From NCBI RefSeq assembly GCF_001422365.1, contig NZ_LMMT01000039.1, forward strand, positions 207,502-271,501: DNA of 64,000 nucleotides, written 5' to 3'. Under the pieces are notes generated by a model. It had not been told where the DNA came from and made no database searches. It saw only the letters and a program-made list of their open reading frames with translations. Made by a program: the position numbers and the translations under genes. Below, one piece after another: positions 1 through 13,921 of the stretch. Source of the stretch: Pseudorhodoferax sp. Leaf265 (lineage in GTDB: Bacteria; Pseudomonadota; Gammaproteobacteria; Burkholderiales; Burkholderiaceae_C). Positions within the stretch are counted from its first letter, which is position 1, and each line of letters begins with the position of its first letter.

Positions 1-40
1 TGTCAGAGATGGGTCAGTGCGCACTCCAAGAATGCGGCCA

Positions 41-57
41 GGCCCCGTCCCGGGGCC
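41..57 (+). other. GC-rich hairpin in the leader of the first MFS gene
   Basis: GGCCCCG (41-47) and CGGGGCC (51-57) form a 7-bp stem with a 3-nt loop, nine bases before the AGGAGA ribosome binding site of the MFS gene. No T-run follows, so it is not a convincing terminator. It may be a leader structure or the tail of an upstream gene lying outside the window. Bases 1-40 show nothing recognisable. Confidence 0.35.
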
Positions 58-79
58 GGCTACAACAGGAGACAACGCA

Positions 80-1759
80 ATGGCAGCCACAATGCAAGGG
101 GGCAAGCCGGTCGCAGCCAGCCGCCCCATGACCAAGGAGGAGCGCAAGGTCATCCTCGCCTCGTCCATCGGCACGGTGTTCGAGTGGTACGACTTCTACC
201 TCTATGGCACCCTGGCCGTGATCATCGGCAACCAGTTCTTCTCGGCGCTGGACCCCGCTTCCCGGACCATCTTCTCGCTGCTGGCCTTCGCGGCCGGCTT
301 CATCGTGCGGCCGTTCGGCGCACTGGTGTTCGGACGCCTGGGCGACATGATCGGGCGCAAGTACACCTTCCTCGTGACCATCCTCCTGATGGGCCTGTCG
401 ACCTTCATCGTCGGCCTCTTGCCCGGCTACGCGAGCATCGGCGTGGCGGCGCCCATCATCCTGATCGTCCTGCGCATGCTGCAAGGCCTGGCGCTGGGCG
501 GCGAGTACGGTGGCGCCGCCACCTACGTGGCCGAACATGCGCCACCGGGCAAGCGCGGCTTCTACACCTCGTGGATCCAGACCACGGCCACGCTGGGCCT
601 GTTCCTGTCGCTGCTCGTGATCCTGGGCGTGCGCACCGCCATCGGCGAGACAGCGTTTGCCGAATGGGGCTGGCGCATCCCGTTCCTGGTCTCCATCCTG
701 CTGTTGGGCGTGTCGGTCTACATCCGGCTGTCCATGAACGAATCGCCGGCCTTCCTCAAGATGAAGTCCGAGGGCAAGGTCTCCAAGGCGCCGCTGTCCG
801 AGTCCTTCGGCCAATGGCGCAACCTCAAGATCGTGATCCTGGCGCTGATCGGTCTGACCGCTGGCCAGGCCGTGGTCTGGTACACGGGCCAGTTCTACGC
901 GCTGTTCTTCCTGACCGGTGCGCTCAAGCTCGATGGCGCCACGGCCAACATCCTGATCGCGGTCGCACTGATCATCGCCACGCCCTTCTTCGTGATCTTC
1001 GGCAGCCTGTCGGACCGGATCGGCCGCAAGCCCATCATCATGGCGGGTTGCCTGCTGGCCGTGCTGACCTACTTCCCGGTGTTCAACGCGCTGACGAAGG
1101 CCGTCAACCCCGACCTCGCCGCGGCCCAGGCCAAGAACCAGGTGATCGTGACGGCCGACCCCAAGGAATGCTCGTTCCAGTTCAACCCCACCGGCACGTC
1201 CAAGTTCACGAGCTCCTGCGACATCGCCAAGCAGGTGCTGTCGGCCAGCTCGGTCAGCTACGAGAACGTCGCCGGCCCGGCCGGCGCGCCGGCGACCATC
1301 AAGATCGGCGAGCAGGTCATCACGAGCTACAACGCGACGGGACTGGCGGCCGACGAGCTCAAGGCCAAGGACTCGGCGCTCAAGAAGGCCGTGGCCGACG
1401 ACCTCAAGGCCGCGGGCTACCCGGCCAAGGCCGATCCGGCCAAGATGAACACCTTCATGACCATCGTGATCCTGGTCTACCTGGTGATCCTCGTGACCAT
1501 GGTCTACGGCCCGATCGCCGCCATGCTGGTCGAGATGTTCCCGACCCGCATCCGCTACACCTCGATGAGCCTGCCGTACCACATCGGCAACGGCTGGTTC
1601 GGCGGCCTGCTGCCGGCCACCGCGCTGGCCATCGTGGCGCAGACCGGCAACATGTACAACGGCCTGTGGTACCCCATCATCATCGCGGCTGTCACGCTCG
1701 TCATCGGCACCTTGTTCGTCAAGGAAACCAAGGACAACGACATCTACGCCAACGATTGA
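80..1759 (+). CDS. MFS metabolite:H+ symporter with a large periplasmic loop
   Basis: Inner-membrane transporter of the major facilitator superfamily, resembling the metabolite:H+ symporter group (ProP/KgtP/ShiA). The start at 80 was chosen because AGGAGA sits 8 bases upstream; an in-frame start at 17 has no such site. The early segment with EWYDFYLYG and the GRLGD..GRK loop between TM2 and TM3 are typical, and a second DRIGRK motif follows at about residue 315. Between predicted TM9 and TM10 (residues about 337-455) there is an extra stretch of about 115 residues that is hydrophilic, Ala/Lys-rich and has two cysteines; topology puts it in the periplasm. Length 559 aa against about 430-450 for the family. 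Substrate unknown; probably an organic acid. It stands alone, ending in the terminator at 1783. Confidence 0.85.
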   Translation: MAATMQGGKPVAASRPMTKEERKVILASSIGTVFEWYDFYLYGTLAVIIGNQFFSALDPASRTIFSLLAFAAGFIVRPFGALVFGRLGDMIGRKYTFLVTILLMGLSTFIVGLLPGYASIGVAAPIILIVLRMLQGLALGGEYGGAATYVAEHAPPGKRGFYTSWIQTTATLGLFLSLLVILGVRTAIGETAFAEWGWRIPFLVSILLLGVSVYIRLSMNESPAFLKMKSEGKVSKAPLSESFGQWRNLKIVILALIGLTAGQAVVWYTGQFYALFFLTGALKLDGATANILIAVALIIATPFFVIFGSLSDRIGRKPIIMAGCLLAVLTYFPVFNALTKAVNPDLAAAQAKNQVIVTADPKECSFQFNPTGTSKFTSSCDIAKQVLSASSVSYENVAGPAGAPATIKIGEQVITSYNATGLAADELKAKDSALKKAVADDLKAAGYPAKADPAKMNTFMTIVILVYLVILVTMVYGPIAAMLVEMFPTRIRYTSMSLPYHIGNGWFGGLLPATALAIVAQTGNMYNGLWYPIIIAAVTLVIGTLFVKETKDNDIYAND

Positions 1760-1782
1760 GCGGCGCCCAGCGCCCCCAATGA

Positions 1783-1807
1783 AAAGGCCCGGATCACCCG
1801 GGCCTTT
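1783..1807. terminator. Bidirectional intrinsic terminator
   Basis: A 10-bp perfect stem (AAAGGCCCGG / CCGGGCCTTT) with a 5-nt loop lies between two convergent genes. Both exits read into T-rich sequence (TTTGTCATT on plus, TTTTCATT on minus), so it can serve both the MFS gene and the pga operon. Confidence 0.85.
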
Positions 1808-1808
1808 G

Positions 1809-2279
1809 TCATTCCACGCGCGCGATGCGCCCTTCGTCGTCGTGGTGCACCGTGACGATGTTCATTTGCTGCCACTGCGTGACCTCTTCGGGCAGGCGGC
1901 CGTGGATGGCTGCCAGGTCGGCTGGCGTCGGGGCCGCGAAGCCCTTGCGTCGGTCCACGCCACGAAAGCGCAGGTGGTTGTACTTGGCCCAGGCCATCAG
2001 GCCCCCCCCCAGCAGCAAGATGACCACGGCGTACATGCCGAGCACGCCGAGGAAGCCCGCGTAGCCTTCCATGTCGATCATGTGGAACTTGAACTGGTAG
2101 CCGAAGAAGACCCAGCCGAAGACTGTGATGAGGGGCAGCCACAGCACCACCCACAGCAGCCAGAACAGCGCCGTCAGCACGCCGAAGACCGCGCGCTGGT
2201 TGCCGCTCTGCAGGTCCGGACGCTCGATGATGAGCGGGTTGGTAGGGCGCTGGCCCAGTTCGACGGAAAGACTGCTCAT
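1809..2279 (-). CDS. pgaD: PgaD-like subunit of the poly-N-acetylglucosamine synthase
   Basis: Small inner-membrane partner of the PgaC glycosyltransferase; in E. coli PgaC and PgaD together bind c-di-GMP to switch on poly-beta-1,6-N-acetylglucosamine (PNAG) synthesis. The 156-residue protein has two strongly hydrophobic helices (about residues 30-60 and 75-98) and a cytoplasmic C-terminal tail, the usual PgaD plan. It is the last gene of the operon, 14 bases after pgaC, and is followed directly by the terminator at 1783. The sequence is weakly conserved in this family, so the call leans on topology and position. Confidence 0.8.
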   Translation of the reverse strand: MSSLSVELGQRPTNPLIIERPDLQSGNQRAVFGVLTALFWLLWVVLWLPLITVFGWVFFGYQFKFHMIDMEGYAGFLGVLGMYAVVILLLGGGLMAWAKYNHLRFRGVDRRKGFAAPTPADLAAIHGRLPEEVTQWQQMNIVTVHHDDEGRIARVE

Positions 2280-2293
2280 ATCTCACTCCCTGA

Positions 2294-3559
2294 TCATGGT
2301 TGGGCCCGGATGCCACGGTCCGGGCTGACCCAGGTGGCGCGCTTGCTGCCGCGCAGGATCACGCGTGGCACGGCCACCAGGGTGGTGAAGACGTTGAGGA
2401 TCCAGAATGCCAGCGGATACCAGATCATCCAGTAGTAGTTGCGGCCCAGGCCCTGCTCGTAGCGGCGGTCCAGGAACATGGACACGGCGAACTGCAGCAG
2501 GCAGGTGGTGCCGATCACGACGCCGTGCCAACCCGGGATCAGCGTGTCGACATGCCAGGGCGCAGGGATCTGCACGAACAGGCCCGCGATCCAGAGCAGG
2601 ATCACAGCGGCCATGGTGTAGGCCCACAGCACGCTCGTGAAGTACTCGATGTAGACCGGGACCATGCGGCGGTGCCGCCACTGGCCGAACACGGCGCGCC
2701 GGCCGAACAGCACCTGCGTGCCACCCATGGACCAGCGCAGGCGCTGGCGCCACAGGCCACGGAAGGTCTCGGGCATCAGGATCCAGCACAGCGCGGCCGG
2801 TTCGAAGCGCACGTCCCAGTGGCGCAGTTGCAGGCGCCAGCTGATGTCGATGTCCTCGGTCAGCGCATCTGGGTTCCAGTAGCCGGCATCGTGCAGCGCC
2901 GCGCGGCGGAAGCACACCATCACGCCGGACACCGTGAACACCTTGCCATAGGTGCGCTGGGCGCGCTTGATGAGGCCGATGATGGACGAGAACTCGCCAA
3001 CCTGGATGCGGCCCAGCAACGTGGAGCGCGTGCGGATGCGCGGATTGCCGCTGACAGCGCCCACACGCGGGCTGGACAGCAGTTGGCGCATCATCCAGCG
3101 CAGGCAGTGGGGGTCGACGATGGAGTCGCCGTCGATGCACAGGAAGTAGTCGTAGCGGGCCAGCGCGGCGGCCGTGTTGAGCCCCACGGCCTTGCCCTGG
3201 TTGGCGGCCAGGTGGATCGCGCGGATGCGGCTGTCCTCACGCGCATAGCGGTCGATCAGGGCCGGCGTGGCGTCGGTGCTGCCGTCGTCGATCAGCAGGA
3301 TCTCGAACTCCGGGTAGTTCAGTGCGCGCAGGGCCGCCACGGTCTCGTGCAGGTTGGCCGCCTCGTTGTGGCAGGGCACGAACACGCTGACCGGCGGGTA
3401 GGAGGGCAGCGGCGGCGGCTGGTCGAAGGCCGGGTCCTTGCGCTCGTAGTGGAAGTAGTAATACAGGCCGCCGCACATCCACACATAGGACATGAACAGC
3501 GGGTAGTAGAAGGTGAAGTCGAACAGCCAGCCGATGCTGCGGCCCAGGTCGAAGTCCAT
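2294..3559 (-). CDS. pgaC: Poly-beta-1,6-N-acetyl-D-glucosamine synthase, GT2 family
   Basis: Membrane processive glycosyltransferase that polymerises UDP-GlcNAc into PNAG, a biofilm exopolysaccharide. The start at 3559 gives 421 aa and has an AGGAG site in CACAGGAGAAACCGC just upstream; the open frame extends further 5' but only into pgaA. Visible GT2 motifs are DDGSTD (91-96), DGDS (143-146), TEDID (234-238) and QRLRW (272-276), so the catalytic core looks intact. There are two membrane helices near residues 10-35 and more after residue 290. It lies 17 bases after pgaA and 14 before pgaD. In E. coli pgaB sits between pgaA and pgaC; here that position is empty. Confidence 0.93.
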   Translation of the reverse strand: MDFDLGRSIGWLFDFTFYYPLFMSYVWMCGGLYYYFHYERKDPAFDQPPPLPSYPPVSVFVPCHNEAANLHETVAALRALNYPEFEILLIDDGSTDATPALIDRYAREDSRIRAIHLAANQGKAVGLNTAAALARYDYFLCIDGDSIVDPHCLRWMMRQLLSSPRVGAVSGNPRIRTRSTLLGRIQVGEFSSIIGLIKRAQRTYGKVFTVSGVMVCFRRAALHDAGYWNPDALTEDIDISWRLQLRHWDVRFEPAALCWILMPETFRGLWRQRLRWSMGGTQVLFGRRAVFGQWRHRRMVPVYIEYFTSVLWAYTMAAVILLWIAGLFVQIPAPWHVDTLIPGWHGVVIGTTCLLQFAVSMFLDRRYEQGLGRNYYWMIWYPLAFWILNVFTTLVAVPRVILRGSKRATWVSPDRGIRAQP

Positions 3560-3576
3560 GCGGTTTCTCCTGTGAC

Positions 3577-6024
3577 TCAGAAGCGCCAGGTGGCGTGCAG
3601 GTAGATGTAGCCCTTGGTCTCGTAGACACCGTCGTACGGGAAGCGGCGCGTGCCGATGCCGTAGCGGGTCGAGAAGTCGGGGCCGATGTTCCACTCGTGC
3701 TCGTAGCGCAGGTCGTGAAAGAAATTCCAGCCGTAGTCTTCGCGCATCCAGCCGCCGCCCGGGGCGTGCACATCGCTGAACTGCTTGTAGCTGCCGATGG
3801 TGATGGCGGCGCGCTGGTTGAAGCTCTTGTCGTAGCGCCGCCAGGTCAGCCAGTCGCCGGCCAGCGTGACCGACAGTGCCATGTCACGCGCCGGATTGAA
3901 GTAGATCGCGTCGCGCAGCGTGTTGGCACTCGCGTAGAAGGCCGGCTGCAGGTCCAGCGTCTTGCCGTAGCCGCTGTAGAGCCGCTCGGTCCAGCTGACG
4001 GCGAGCGACTTGCGGCGGTTGCCGTCGTTGAAGTCGTAGTAGGCGAGGTCGGCCGCGACGCGGCGCGACTCGTTCCACTGGTAGGCCGCGCCGACCAGGC
4101 TCTTGCTGGCATGCAGGTAGCGCGGCGCGTTCAGGTAGTTCTCCGCGTCAGGCATGCGGCCCTTGAGCGGGAAGTCGTTGGTCTGGCTGTCGTGCCGGGC
4201 ACGCACCGAGAAATGGTCGCCGAACTGGTGGCTGCCGCTGATGGCCCAGTAGGCGTCGTCGCCGTTGCGCAGGTCCCGGCCCACTTCCATGCTGGCCTGC
4301 CAGTCGCGTCGCGTGATCTCGATGCCCATGCCGATCCGCTCGTGCTTGGCCGAGTTGTCGTCGAAGCTGGCGCGCGCCAGATGGTGGTTGGCGTAGACGC
4401 GCTGGCCATCACCGAACATGCCGCTGTACAGCGTGGATTCCCAAACCAGATCGTTGTTGCCGGCCACATGGCCCTGGCCCAGGCCGCGCGTGGCGCCGCT
4501 GACGAGCAGCGGGCGCTTGCTGCGTTCCCAGGCGCGGACCAGGCGCTGCACGGCAGGGTGTTCGGGGGCGCTGCGTTGCAGGTCTTCGATGGCCGTGCGG
4601 GCCTGGGCGATGTCGCCTTGGCCCCAGATGGCTTCGGCCATGCCCACGCGCGCGCGGATGTTGTCGGGCGATCCGTTCAGCACGGCCTGGAAGCGTTCCG
4701 CGGCTGCGCGGGGCAGGCCGCGCCGCGCCAGCAGTTCGCCCTGGTCGAGCCACAGGCCAGCGTCGTTTGGCAGTTCGACCTGCAGGGCGTTCAGCGCCGC
4801 CTCGGCTTCGTTCAGGCGGTCGGCGAAGCGCATCAGCATGATGTCGGTCCGGCGCGCAGAGACGCTGGCACCGCTGTCACGGAGCTGGTCCTGCGACACG
4901 GCTTCGGCGGCGGGGAAGTTTTCGGCCTCGACCTCGGCAAAGATCATGCCGGAGCGGGCTGCGGCGTTGGTCGGCTCCTGCTGCAGTACGCGACGGTACA
5001 GCGCGCGCGCTTCTGCCGGTTGGCGCAGTTGCAGTTGTGCATCTGCCGCGGCCAGCACGACATAGCTGGGCTGAGCGCCCTCGGCCTCGAGTTCTCGGAA
5101 CTGCGCGAGGGCTTCTCCCGCCTGGCCGCGCTGCCGCAGCGCAACAGTCCGGTCGCGGCGCAGGCGCAGCACTACGTCGTTGGCGCCTTGCCGGCGGGCT
5201 TCGTCGATGAGTCTGGTGTTCTCGGCCAGGGCGGCGTCGATGGGCGCGTAGCGCGCCGGCGTGAAGTCGCGGTCCAGCACCTCGATGGCTTCACGGATGT
5301 GGCGGCCGTTGGTGGCCTGCGCGTCGGCCAGCGTCGGCGCGGGAACGGGAGCCGGTGTGGCAGCTGCCACAGGCGCGGGCGCTGCCGGTGAGGCCGCCGG
5401 AGCAGGCGCGGCCACGACAGGTGGCTGCGCGCCCAGGGCCAACAGGCGTTCGCCGAAGGGCCGGGCGCGCTGGTCTTCGCCGCGCGCCTGCAGGGCTGCG
5501 AAGGCCGACTGCAACATGGGCACATCCTGCCGTGCCAGCACCAGCGTGCGACGCAACTGCGCGTCTGCCTGAGCCGGCTTGCCGTCGGCCAGCAGCGCCA
5601 GGCCCGCCCCCAGTGCGGCATCGGCGCTGCGCGGGCGGCGTTGCGCCAGCAGCCCATAGGCCTGGGCTGCGCGCGCACCGTCGTTGCGGCTCAAAGCCGA
5701 CTTGCCGATGGCGGCCAGCACGTAGTCCGGCGTGGAGGCGCCCAGACGCAGCGATCGGCTGCTGGCCATGGCCTCTTCGTGCCGTTCGGCCCAGCTTTGC
5801 ACGGCGATCAGGTCGTGCCGCACATCGAGACGGCGCGGGTTCTGCGCCAGCAGATCCTGCAGCGTGGCCAGGGCGCTGTCGTACTGGCCGGCGCGCGCTT
5901 GGGCGATGGCCTGTCCGTAGCGATCAGCCGCCCAACCGGGCAGTGCGCAGCTGGCCAGCAACAGTGCTGCGAGGCAAACCTGCAGGCGTGAGCGGGCGTG
6001 GCGCTGGCTGGGCGCCCGGCTCAT
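3577..6024 (-). CDS. pgaA: PNAG export porin with N-terminal TPR domain
   Basis: Outer-membrane protein that exports PNAG: a periplasmic TPR superhelix followed by a C-terminal beta-barrel. The chosen start overlaps the stop of the upstream gene as ATGA and is followed by a signal peptide (positively charged, then a LAALLLASCALPGWA core, about 33 residues). Tandem TPR-like helices fill residues about 35-500, interrupted by an Ala/Pro-rich linker near 205-245. The last 300 residues alternate like barrel strands and end in a terminal Phe (ATWRF), the outer-membrane assembly signal. Length 815 aa matches PgaA/HmsH. Overlap with the PEP-CTERM gene implies translational coupling. Confidence 0.9.
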   Translation of the reverse strand: MSRAPSQRHARSRLQVCLAALLLASCALPGWAADRYGQAIAQARAGQYDSALATLQDLLAQNPRRLDVRHDLIAVQSWAERHEEAMASSRSLRLGASTPDYVLAAIGKSALSRNDGARAAQAYGLLAQRRPRSADAALGAGLALLADGKPAQADAQLRRTLVLARQDVPMLQSAFAALQARGEDQRARPFGERLLALGAQPPVVAAPAPAASPAAPAPVAAATPAPVPAPTLADAQATNGRHIREAIEVLDRDFTPARYAPIDAALAENTRLIDEARRQGANDVVLRLRRDRTVALRQRGQAGEALAQFRELEAEGAQPSYVVLAAADAQLQLRQPAEARALYRRVLQQEPTNAAARSGMIFAEVEAENFPAAEAVSQDQLRDSGASVSARRTDIMLMRFADRLNEAEAALNALQVELPNDAGLWLDQGELLARRGLPRAAAERFQAVLNGSPDNIRARVGMAEAIWGQGDIAQARTAIEDLQRSAPEHPAVQRLVRAWERSKRPLLVSGATRGLGQGHVAGNNDLVWESTLYSGMFGDGQRVYANHHLARASFDDNSAKHERIGMGIEITRRDWQASMEVGRDLRNGDDAYWAISGSHQFGDHFSVRARHDSQTNDFPLKGRMPDAENYLNAPRYLHASKSLVGAAYQWNESRRVAADLAYYDFNDGNRRKSLAVSWTERLYSGYGKTLDLQPAFYASANTLRDAIYFNPARDMALSVTLAGDWLTWRRYDKSFNQRAAITIGSYKQFSDVHAPGGGWMREDYGWNFFHDLRYEHEWNIGPDFSTRYGIGTRRFPYDGVYETKGYIYLHATWRF

Positions 6025-6953
6025 GCGGCCGACCGCGCGGCCGACAGGCCGCGCCGGCGAATGCCCCACAGCCCCAGCAAGGCGGCGCTGAACAGCGCCA
6101 CCGAGGTAGGTTCCGGCACCTGGTTGTACAGGTTGCCTTCGTCGATGCTCGTCCAGGCGGTGGCGCCGGGGCCGCGCCAGCCCAGGTCGATCACGCCGGC
6201 TTCCAGGCGGTTGAAGTAGGTCATGTCGATGCCGTAGTAGCCTTGTTCCAGGTACAACTCGTCGATGCCGTTCATGGCCAGCAGTTCGTACAAGCCACGC
6301 CCGCTGCTGCCCGCCAGGGTTTCATGCGCCATGCCAAGGCTGGCGTTCAGGCCGGTCAACGTGAAGGTGAAGCCATCATCGGCGAACACGCCGAAATCGT
6401 AAACACCTGCCGCACCCACGTAGAGGTAGCCGGAGAACACGGCCGCATAGTTGAACTCGCCGCCGCAGTGCGCCAGGCTCTGGGCCTCCGTTTGCAGCGG
6501 GCAGCCGTTCGCGCCGCCGACGATGGGGGCCAGCGCACGCTGGTAGTCCTCACCCCAGACACCGTAGGCGCCGCTGGCCTGGGTGTTGTTGTAGATGTTG
6601 TTGGCGTAGCTGACCTGGCCCGTGCTGGTGGCGGTCTTGGTCACGTAGGGATTGCTGCCCGAGACGATGCCCGGGATGTCACCCGTGGACCAGATGCCTG
6701 TACCCCAGCTGTAGGCGCCGATGGCCTGAGTCGTGCCGGTTTCGTCGGTGTAGACCTGGTTGCTGAAGCGCGCATCGTTCTGCACTTTGTACCAAGTGCC
6801 GGCGAGGCCACCGGCCACGCTGCCGGTCGGCGCAGCGCCGGTGATGAGCGGATTCAGCGTGACGGTGGTCGCAGCAGCGGCCGACGACAGCGCCACGCCT
6901 GCGCACAGCAGGGCGATCTTGGACAGCTGCAAGCGAAGGGTGGATTTGCTCAT
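6021..6953 (-). CDS. Exported PA14-like protein with PEP-CTERM sorting signal
   Basis: Unnamed surface protein of 310 aa, first gene of the pga operon. It has an N-terminal signal peptide (residues 1-25) and a central region with PA14-like features: VYDFGVFADDGFTFTL near 195-210 and a YYGIDMTYFNR strand near 240, followed by a Leu-Gly-Trp. The C terminus carries a textbook PEP-CTERM signal: VPEP at 279-282, a hydrophobic helix, then RRR. PEP-CTERM proteins are processed by exosortase, and PA14 domains often bind carbohydrate; both are family knowledge. No exosortase is in the window. Its stop overlaps the pgaA start (ATGA). A role in holding PNAG at the cell surface is inference. Confidence 0.85.
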   Translation of the reverse strand: MSKSTLRLQLSKIALLCAGVALSSAAAATTVTLNPLITGAAPTGSVAGGLAGTWYKVQNDARFSNQVYTDETGTTQAIGAYSWGTGIWSTGDIPGIVSGSNPYVTKTATSTGQVSYANNIYNNTQASGAYGVWGEDYQRALAPIVGGANGCPLQTEAQSLAHCGGEFNYAAVFSGYLYVGAAGVYDFGVFADDGFTFTLTGLNASLGMAHETLAGSSGRGLYELLAMNGIDELYLEQGYYGIDMTYFNRLEAGVIDLGWRGPGATAWTSIDEGNLYNQVPEPTSVALFSAALLGLWGIRRRGLSAARSAA

Positions 6954-7175
6954 GTTCAGTACCTAGTAGGGGTTGGTTTGTATGCAGTGAATTGTGGAAA
7001 CTTCTGTGAAATCGACTTGTGAATAAGTCGACGCTGCGCACTGCTGCGAGGCGTTGCAGACCAGTCTTTCGGAAGACCCGGACGGTCTTTGTGAACATTT
7101 GCACGCTTTCAAGCACGGATCAAAACGCCTTCCTACAATCCCCCGCCCTCCACGTCTGCCACCCTCCAATACGCC
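6954..7175. promoter_or_regulatory. Divergent promoter region, pga operon / uvrA
   Basis: A 222-bp AT-richer gap between divergent genes. On the plus strand TACAAT (7134-7139) is a good -10 for uvrA; no clear -35 is at the right spacing. TCGACTT (7012-7018) and AAGTCGA (7025-7031) form a 7-bp inverted repeat with a 6-bp spacer, a candidate operator. A small GTCTT/AAGAC hairpin with a TCGG loop lies near 7066-7079. I found no LexA-type CTGT-N8-ACAG box. Confidence 0.5.
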
Positions 7176-12887
<5,712 letters not shown>

Positions 12888-13790
12888 CTACTTGTTGTAG
12901 GACTCCAGTGGCTTGTCGTTGGGCTCGCGGAAGAGCTGCTGCAGCGTCTCGCTCATGGCGAGGTTCAGGTTGGCATTCTTCGGCGGGATCGGCGACATGA
13001 ACCACTTGGCGTAGAGCTTGGCCGCCTCGCCCGACACCATGTACTTGCGCAGTGCATCGTCCACCGCCTTCTTGAACGCCGGGTCGTCCTTGCGGAACAG
13101 CAGCGCGATGGGCTCGGACGCCAGCGCTTCGCCGACGATGCGAAAGCCCGTGGGATTGCGGCCGTTGGCGATCAGGCCGGCGAGCAGGTTGTCGTCGAGC
13201 ACGAAGGCGTCGGCCCGCCCGGATTCCAGCATCAGGAAGCTGTCGAAGTGGTCCTTGCCCAGCACGGTCGGGATCTCGATGTTCTTCGTCTTGGCGTAGC
13301 CGCGCAGCAGCTGCACGGCCGTCGTGCCGGTCGACGCCGCCACGTTGCGCCCGGCCAGTTGTTCGAACGAGGTGATGCCCGAATCGGCCCGCACCGCCAT
13401 GCGCACCTGGCTCACATAGCTCGTCAACCCGAACGCCACCTGCTGCTGGCGCGTGAGGTTGTTGGTGGTGGGGCCGCAGCCGATGTCCACCGTGCCGTTC
13501 TGCACCAGCGACATGGTGTTCTGCGCGGTCAGCACCTTGTAGTCGAGCCTTGCGCCGGGTGCGATCTCCTTGAGCACGTATTCGCACAGCTCGACGTGGT
13601 AGCCGACGAACTTCTCGTTGGCGCCGAGCGCGTAGGCCATGGGTGCGGAGGCTTCCCGCACACCGAGCACCACGGCGCCGGTGGCCTTGATCTTGTCGAA
13701 GGTGCTGGTTGGGGGCGTGCCCTGGGCCGCGGCCGCGCAGGCGAGGGTGGCGATGACAAGGGATGCCGCGGTGCGGTGGAGCTGGTTCAT
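12888..13790 (-). CDS. Periplasmic amino-acid-type ABC substrate-binding protein
   Basis: SBP_bac_3-family receptor of 300 aa, resembling glutamate/aspartate binding proteins. A signal peptide covers residues 1-22 (ends AAAAQG). The mature protein opens with the typical IKATGAVVLGVREASAPMAY segment and later has a GTVDIGCGPTTNN motif, both usual for this family. No permease or ATPase gene is next to it, so it is an orphan receptor here. Its stop codon abuts the uvrA stop with no base between, leaving no room for a terminator. The ligand cannot be named from sequence alone. Confidence 0.85.
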   Translation of the reverse strand: MNQLHRTAASLVIATLACAAAAQGTPPTSTFDKIKATGAVVLGVREASAPMAYALGANEKFVGYHVELCEYVLKEIAPGARLDYKVLTAQNTMSLVQNGTVDIGCGPTTNNLTRQQQVAFGLTSYVSQVRMAVRADSGITSFEQLAGRNVAASTGTTAVQLLRGYAKTKNIEIPTVLGKDHFDSFLMLESGRADAFVLDDNLLAGLIANGRNPTGFRIVGEALASEPIALLFRKDDPAFKKAVDDALRKYMVSGEAAKLYAKWFMSPIPPKNANLNLAMSETLQQLFREPNDKPLESYNK

Positions 13791-13921
13791 GGCGTGGTCG
13801 GGATGGGTTGGTGCATGCAGTTTGAATGCGCCGTCACCCTAGCAGTGCTGCTGCATACCGTCCATGGCAGAAACGCGGATGCCGCGTGCCGTGCCGGCCT
13901 ATTCCGCTGGATGCCCGCGCG

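Noticed and set aside
6954..7175. LexA (SOS) box before uvrA
   Set aside because: No CTGT-N8-ACAG pattern is present in the gap, nor ahead of nadK-recN.
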